From contig NC_052140.2 in assembly GCF_016086655.4 (NCBI RefSeq), forward strand, positions 15,438,001 to 15,502,000: 64,000 bases of DNA, read 5' to 3'. The translations under genes were made by a program, and so were the position numbers. This document shows, in pieces, positions 58,481 through 64,000 of this stretch. Under the pieces are notes generated by a model. The model did no database searches, was not told where the DNA came from, and worked only from the letters and a program-made list of their open reading frames with translations. This DNA is from Lepeophtheirus salmonis. Taxonomy: Eukaryota > Arthropoda > Copepoda > Siphonostomatoida > Caligidae. Within the stretch, counting starts at the first letter, position 1, and each line of letters starts with the position of its first letter.

Positions 58481-58484
58481 GATG
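58451..58484. repeat. 15-bp stem hairpin with one G-T pair at the fold-back boundary
   Basis: CATTGTGATCATAGT (58451-58465) pairs with ACTATGATCACGATG (58470-58484) around TGCG; all pairs are Watson-Crick except one. It lies exactly where the right arm of the fold-back ends. Confidence 0.9.
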
Positions 58485-58489
58485 TTTTT

Positions 58490-61020
58490 CTTAGGAAGCG
58501 ACAGCTAGTTATGTTTTAACTACATGGGTTATAGGAAAATGGTGTAAAAATGGCTCATAACCTATCAAAATTTGCATGATAGAGATGAGTAAATATTAAC
58601 CCTATTCGGCCAGGAATATAACGTTACAAGTTTAGTTACATATTTTGCCTTTTTTTAACTGTCGTCCATTGTCTGGCAGACTGTTCCAAAAGAAACATTT
58701 CATAACAATAAAATTACATTTTCTATTAAAATAGCGATCTTTAAAATTTTAGTAAAAAGAAGGTGAAATATTATTTTCCCTGGACTCTCCTTTTAGAAAA
58801 TTTTCTCTAGTAATATGATTGAAGTCCTCTCTTTAAGGAAAATTGATGTGCGTTTAAATGTAGCAATTTTGCCTTAGAGGACATAAAATAATTATTTCCT
58901 TTTTAACGATAGAAAAAAGAAGCAAATTACTCATTAATTTGACATTAATTATTATAAAAATTTGCAAACATAAACTATAATATATTTTTTCAATATTAAT
59001 AGCAAGTAACAAAAAATAAAGATAAAATTACTCAAATTACCCACTTTTTTTAGGGGCGAGTGTATATAAGGAACAATGGGTATGAATGGATTCAAACTGG
59101 AGGTGGGTATGTGTAATACGCGGCTTATGGACATCAATGTAGAGAATTTTGTATATAACCTAAAAAACGTGTACATTATGGGTAATTACAGGTTAGCGGG
59201 TAACATATAAAAAAAAGGATTCAGATCTATATTTATTGAATATTACAGAGTGGCATTTGTGTATTTTTCTTTGCTCTCATGGATGTATGCAGTTAATCAA
59301 TTAACACGTCATGAAAGTTAAGCTTCTCCTTCTCTCAACATTCTTCAAATTATCATGGTTACTATGTTAATAGGTGGAAACCCCTCCCAAAGATAAGAAG
59401 AAAAACTCAACTTCCGTCTACTTTAATTTGTCGCAACAAGAAAATAGTAACAGTCGAACAATATTAAAAAACAATTGTATCATCCCAGGATATTCAAATA
59501 GTGAACTTAATAATGTTATCTATGTTAATAAAGGAAATTTTGTCCTTTTGTCTGTATGAATATATGAGAGCAAGTAATGTTATATCTATATATTTATATT
59601 TTGATCGAAGAAATAATAATGTAGTCGTATTAATAAAATATTGCAAGTGTGTACATAAGACCTCTTTAAGATGTGAGAAGCTTGAAAATCATGTTTCTCT
59701 TTACCTTCATTGTACTGGGCAATCTTGATACTTACATAATAAAATATATAAAAAGTATTATTCAAAAATGGTTATATTTACGTTTAATGTCTTTTTAGGC
59801 ATTCAATCGTGTGTTTTATTTATACATTTTGCTCTAAAACTACCCATAAATACATTTTGGGAAAAGTTTAAAGCCGATAAGGCAGGCCATAGGACATACT
59901 TAGACCCCTCAAAAATGATTTTTGATTTTTCCACATCTGAAAGTATGGGAAAAAATGCAGAAACATATACAAATTCAAACATCTTTGAACAGGTCTAGTG
60001 AGCATGTATGCTCAAATGAATTTTGTTAGTAGGCGTTTACAGATTAAAGTATTCATAGGTCATCTCAACATATGAATTAATATAAATATTGAGTAGTTAC
60101 GTGTTACTTTGCTAATAAGAAAAAGTCACAGAGGATTTTTTTTGGGAGATATCTTTAATATTATAGAGCAAAATTTGTCTTTTAGCCGACGCCTAATTCC
60201 TCCTCGATAGTATTAAATAAATAAAAATATATTCAATAGTTTTTCTGATAGTCTCCTTTAATGAACTCTACCCAAACACCTACTCATCAAATTTACAATA
60301 ATATATTAATACTAAATTCAATATCCTATCAAATTTATAATTAAACGTATTTGTAGTGCTACCTACCAAGGTATTAACAACCCCAACTTCTGTGCATTAC
60401 TAAATATGGACTTCACAAATTAGGAAGTCAACAGGGTTAACTTTCATATCCCTGTTCATATTTTTTACAACTCTAACAATGGGAATGGATTCAATTTCAA
60501 TATAAATGTAGTATAAATAACCAGATGGAAAATACTACAGAAATAATTATTAAAAACTTGTCAAAGTTCATCAGATTTTATACATTAAATTATATTAACT
60601 GCTTTTCAAACTGAGTAATTTTCTTTGAGCCTTTGAGAAGAGAAGAGGGGAGGTGTGGTGTGGGTTTTCACAAATGAAAAAAAAAACAATAAAAATAATA
60701 GAGAAATGAGTCTCTTAGGATGCATAAAAATTTTATGAAATGTCAGTTAGTTCACAATTATATTTTGGAAAAATGGTTGTATATATTTATTTATTTTCAT
60801 TTTTGTAAGCTGTATCAAGTTAATTGATTTATTGATGAAATGAGACTCATTTGTACTCACTTACATATTTGAAGTAATCAATAATAGTATGTACATAGTT
60901 TGGAGGGGAAGTAATATAAATAGCCTTGTTTTTGACAGAAATAAATAGGCATTCTTTTTTAAACGTATAATATTAATATGTATTTAGCAGATGACGTTTC
61001 CTTAAGAAGGTTCTTATAAT
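58490..61020. other. 2.5 kb AT-rich stretch; two weak exon-like open frames
   Basis: No transposase motif seen. The open frames at 59374-59559 (ETPPKDKKKNSTSVYFNLSQ...) and 59768-59998 (ending with KADKAGHRTYLDPSKMIFDF...) have somewhat protein-like composition, and the latter is preceded by TTTTTAG at 59793-59799. I recognise no family and cannot support a gene model. Confidence 0.2.
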
Positions 61021-61024
61021 AGCT

Positions 61025-61085
61025 ACCACGATGTGATATGTATTCTCTCTCGCAACCTTTCCTAACAAAACAAAAGAAAACATAT
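61025..61085 (+). repeat. Family B fragment
   Basis: GATATGTATTCTCTCTCGCA followed by ACCTTTCCTAACAAAACAAA matches the ATTGTATCTCGCAACCTATC CTAATAAAAG landmark of family B. Only this short piece is recognisable. Confidence 0.35.
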
Positions 61086-61087
61086 TT

Positions 61088-61600
61088 TAATTAAGAGGTT
61101 TCATTATAAATCCAAACAATAATCAAGAACTTTTGTTTGATCCCATGTCCCTAGCTGTAGAAAAAATAGCAGAATAAAAACAAAATGCAACGCGTGCATA
61201 ATGTCATACTGTCATGGTCATGGTCAAAGAGGCTGCCCAGACTGTTGGCATCTCCATCAAGACTGCTTATAGAACAAGAAGTCAATTATAGCACCATAGA
61301 ATTAGGAAGAACCAAAACTTCTGGTGCAACAAAATGGCTGACTTCTTTCCTGCCTCCATCTCTTACCTCTTCCCCCCCCCCCTTGGACTTTATTGTTTAG
61401 ATCGTCTTAGAGAAGTATGTCTGTGACACCTCTCATGCAACTTTGGGGTTGCTCCAATCTGTCATCATGACAGCGTGGAACGCCATAGACACGGTCTAAA
61501 TCGTGAATAGCTTTCAATCTGTTCGTCGGCGTGTCGAGGCTGTTATATGTTGTAAAGGAGGGCATAGTATATACAAATATAGCAATGTATAGTATTCATA
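61088..61600 (+). mobile_element. Family A mariner deletion derivative, copy 3
   Basis: The left end ATTAAGAGGTTTCATTATAA matches the subterminal region of the copies at 20.1 and 23.5 kb. Helix-turn-helix remnants follow (the GTTGGCATCTCCATCAAGAC stretch), then the shared junction to TSSPPPLDFIV with a stop in place of W (the third catalytic D kept), SVIMTAWNAIDTV and RRRVEAVICCKGGH to about 61560. An 11-base C-run interrupts the catalytic block. Confidence 0.7.
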
Positions 61601-61957
61601 TATATCACGAATTGGGTTTGAATTGTTTTTTTTTGATCCCATAAAAGTCAGGTTATTCGTAATTTAGTCTTAGTTATCCATTCTATAGTGGCTCTTTTTT
61701 TTTGGTTCAGTGCTCTTTCTAGATCGATTTGGATCAATATTTCGATTCAGACCGAAATTTATACAGAGAACACCCCAAAGGTAATATTATAATATTAGGA
61801 AAAGTTAAAAGTTCAGAGCGTGTTTCCCTAAATTTCTTTAGTGATATATATCTGACGATTAATAGAACGCATCTCAAAAAGCCTCAATTATTCTTAAAGT
61901 TTAAGCGTACACTTAAAAAAAAAAATTTACAGATTTTTATTAGGGGAAGCCAGTTGA

Positions 61958-62340
61958 GTGCTACAGCGTTCTAAAATGGAAGTTAAAAAGATAAAATTTG
62001 ATACAGCCTACATCACCAAGACCAAGGTGAAAAGGCAGAGGAGATGGCGAATAAAAATTTGTGCTGTTTATAGACACAAAACAGTGTCCAATGCAACAGC
62101 AAAGCGGTGGTTTCAACGATTTCGTTCTGGTAATATAAACGTTGATAAAATAATAGAAATCGTCGAGATACACCAACATGTTAACACTTATTCCATTGCT
62201 CAGGAAATGAAAATTACCCAGAAAACTGTTATGAACCCTCAAAATTGGATAATACTAACTATGTTAATTCTATTGTCAAAATAAAGAAAAAAAACCGCTT
62301 AAAACTCTTTACTTCAACTATTATATATAAAACAATTCTT
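61958..62340 (+). pseudogene. Mariner transposase, N-terminal relic joined to 3' end
   Basis: A 108-codon frame contains KICAVYRHKTVSNATAKRWF and QRFRSGNINV, the first helix-turn-helix region of classical mariner, then IEIVEIHQHVNTYSIAQEMK and ITQKTVMNPQ (second helix-turn-helix). It then jumps to TNYVNSIVKIKKKNR-like 3'-end sequence also seen at 26.6-26.7 kb. The catalytic domain is missing. Confidence 0.75.
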
Positions 62341-62389
62341 TAAAAAGCTCCCATTTTCCCCTTAAATTTATTTTCTTAAACCTTGAGAC

Positions 62390-62515
62390 CGGAGCAAGAT
62401 CAATTTTTTAATATTACTACAAGTCCAGCCCAAACCAAAGTTGTACCAAATAAGTTAACCTCATAATGATACCAGACCAGCTTAGGATTTCCAGACTAAA
62501 ACCAAACTCTATCCT
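62390..62515 (+). repeat. Diverged GACCG element right end
   Basis: CCAGACCAGCTTAGGATTTC then CAGACTAAAACCAAACTC tracks the right end of the GACCG element at 42.45-42.49 kb (CAGACCGGTCTAGGATTGAC, CAGACCGAAATCCAACAC). Only the last 60-120 bases are recognisable. Confidence 0.4.
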
Positions 62516-62865
62516 TCATGTTCACAGCTTAAAAGTGCTCATTTGAGTTCGATCAACCACTCCATTCGTCGAAGAATAGAAATGTAATCCACACTTAATT
62601 TTTAAAAAATCCTTCGAGATTGCTTTTGTCTTGATATTCAATTTTTGACTGAACTCTTAAATAAATATAATCCTTTTTTAATATTATCAACCATTTCATT
62701 AAAAAATAACATTTTAAAGTCATGAATCATACAAGAACAGAAACTATCAATTGGTGCAAAAAGTAGATACGACTACTTTGAATTTGATTCCACGCTTATT
62801 CAAGCCCTTTGATCTTTATAAATTCATCTTGCTATCAAACCCACTCTCATTTTTTTATGAGGGAA

Positions 62866-62884
62866 CAAAAAAAAAAAAAAAAAG
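62866..62884 (+). repeat. Poly(A) run
   Basis: Nineteen A in a row. The surrounding 62.52-63.27 kb shows no gene. Confidence 0.85.
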
Positions 62885-63276
62885 GTTCTGAATGTGACTA
62901 TTCAATGTTGATCATAATACCCATGTTATGTATGTAGCTAATTAAATTTCCTTCTTTCTGATGAGATATTAAGCATTCATGATGTGTCAATGAAATAATT
63001 ATTAGGTAGAAGTCGTTTAAGGCCCTTTTATTATGGTGAGAGGGTGACGTAACTGTCCAAGATTTGAAAATAGATTTTAATACCTACCTTGGTTAGTATA
63101 GAACAATTACATTACTCAGGACTCTTATGTTATAAGAAAAGGTTAATTTATGTTGTTTTCAAGTATTGCTATTTGGAAATATGTTAAATGTGTGTGTACT
63201 TAGTTGGGGTTATTTAGAGAGATCCTAGGGTTTCATGTGACTTCCCGAATAGTCCTGGTATTTAAAATGCGATTTA

Positions 63277-63590
63277 CAGGGTAAGGAATTAGTTCGTCAA
63301 GATATATTTTACTTTATAAATTCAATATAAATTAATTAATTTGCATAAACTTATATGAAAATGATCAAATTGTCAAATAAATTAATTTAAAATAACTTTG
63401 GCTTGAAATAGCCAACCTTTGTCCGGATTAAATGGAGGAGACCAAGTGGTAAAGATATGTTTTACTTTGTAAATTCAATACAAATTAATTAATTTGCATA
63501 CACTTATGTGAAAATGATCCAATTGTCAAATATATTAATTCAAAAAAAACTTTGGCTTGAAATAGCCACCCTTTGTCCGGCTTAAATGGA
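63277..63590 (-). repeat. Tandem duplication of a mariner-like 3' end, 153-bp period
   Basis: Two units (63299-63436 and 63452-63590) agree at roughly nine positions in ten. The left edge has CAGGGTAAGGAATTAG at 63277, a terminus of the mariner-like group. Read on the minus strand, each unit ends a coding piece of the form RTKGGYFKPK, compatible with the family C-terminus (xAKGGYFE). The duplication therefore probably covers a transposon 3' end. Confidence 0.7.
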
Positions 63591-64000
63591 CGACTTATGT
63601 GCACTTGGGCAGAGGCAGCACGGACTTAGTTGTTCACTGTTGAGGCCATCCGCAACCCCTAAAATAATGCAAGACCATGGCCAACATTCCTTAGCAGCAC
63701 TGCATCACCACCATGTGCCACTCAATGTCATGGTATGGGCCAGTATTGTATCAGACGGGAAGAAGATGCTCCTCATTTTCATTGGAGTGTGGGAAGATCA
63801 ACCAACACATTCAGAAAGCCATGGTGGTAGCCAATATCCTTCCCTGATTTAAGGACAAATATGGTGATGCCCTTTATATCTTCACTTAACACCATAAAAA
63901 GTGTGCGGATATATGAAAAGGAAATTTCAAGGGTTTTTTGGGAAATAATATGTAGCCTTCTAGGAGCCCTGATCCGAAGCCCAAGGACTTTTCTATGTGA
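63586..64000 (+). pseudogene. Mariner-like transposase, catalytic region, running off the window
   Basis: The plus strand reads HHHVPLNVMVWASIVSDGKK then MLLIFIGVWE, the VMVWxxVxSDGKKMPxIFI block. It continues in other frames as KYGDALYIFT, then KGNFKGFW and SRSPDPKPKDFSMW near 63960-64000, the SPDLNPMDFSVW block. The second catalytic D region (FTQDGAPSH) is reduced to FT. This piece is plus-oriented, while the 3'-end duplication directly to its left is minus-oriented. Confidence 0.7.

Larger units (their letters stand above)
57763..58484 (-). mobile_element. Mariner-like fold-back: transposase relic with inverted 5' ends
   Basis: An arm at 57763-57873 and an inverted arm at 58347-58457 match at roughly three quarters of positions (ATTGAGATAGNANNNCTCCT, CCAGAAGGNCATCTGG, GATTTANAATGT). 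Both encode, reading inward, the same first helix-turn-helix (left: LLCMALSQKAIWEQTG; right: VLLCAVLFQKVIWSRLAPRG). Between them the minus strand continues as transposase. The 5' coding end is thus present twice in opposite orientation. Confidence 0.65.

Noticed and set aside
59374..59998. Two open frames resembling exons of one gene
   Set aside because: One has an acceptor-like TTTTTAG, but I cannot find matching donors or a recognisable domain. Noted in the stretch description at low confidence only.

Overview
The window is AT-rich, intron/intergenic-like eukaryotic DNA with no operons, no bacterial ribosome-binding sites and no long uninterrupted reading frame (the longest open frames are about 150 codons, and those are transposase relics). 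Its content is dominated by decayed Tc1/mariner-type DNA transposons (several with CAGGGT... termini and a DD37D-like transposase, plus true mariner, Tc1 and hAT pieces), A/T homopolymers, and several families of short non-autonomous inverted-repeat elements. This looks like an arthropod genome. A caligid copepod such as the salmon louse Lepeophtheirus would fit the abundance and type of mariner relics, but that assignment is inference from family resemblance and not proven by a marker gene.

Layout. 0-0.4 kb: the last coding piece and 3' UTR of an unidentified cellular gene, with poly(A) signals. 1-10 kb: mariner relics at 1.9, 5.6, 6.7 and 7.7 kb, two copies of a hAT-like AT-rich repeat (called R1 here), and a degraded unassigned coding block at 4.5 kb. 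10-20 kb: a Tc1-type helix-turn-helix relic, mariner N-terminal relics at 13.8 and 15.4 kb, and a complete-ended but internally deleted mariner at 16.7-17.5 kb. 20-29 kb: a mariner interrupted by a R1-type segment flanked by an 18-bp duplication, three members of a deletion-derivative family (family A), and a mariner at 24.7-25.9 kb that carries a nested fold-back built from two transposon 3' ends. 29-39 kb: R1, more mariner relics including the best D-37-D catalytic region, a small GGACT inverted-repeat element, and hAT plus Tc1 relics. 39-54 kb: two copies of a GACCG-rich inverted-repeat element, three long copies of a 0.75-1.0 kb repeat (family B, one with an inverted middle), a deleted mariner at 45.9-46.7 kb, a 1.35-kb candidate element with TAGTGATGT termini, and a GCCGAA inverted-repeat element. 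54-64 kb: mariner relics at 55.0, 57.8 (a second fold-back, made of 5' ends), 61.1, 62.0 and 63.3-64.0 kb, and two tandem duplications.

There is no evidence of a functional multi-gene system. The most interesting signal is structural. Every recognised transposase has lost all or part of its DDE core, at least one deletion derivative (family A) was amplified in several copies, and two loci carry fold-back arrangements in which the same transposon end occurs twice in inverted orientation. Several short perfect hairpins lie in or close to these relics. No tRNA, rRNA, CRISPR array or bacterial feature was seen.
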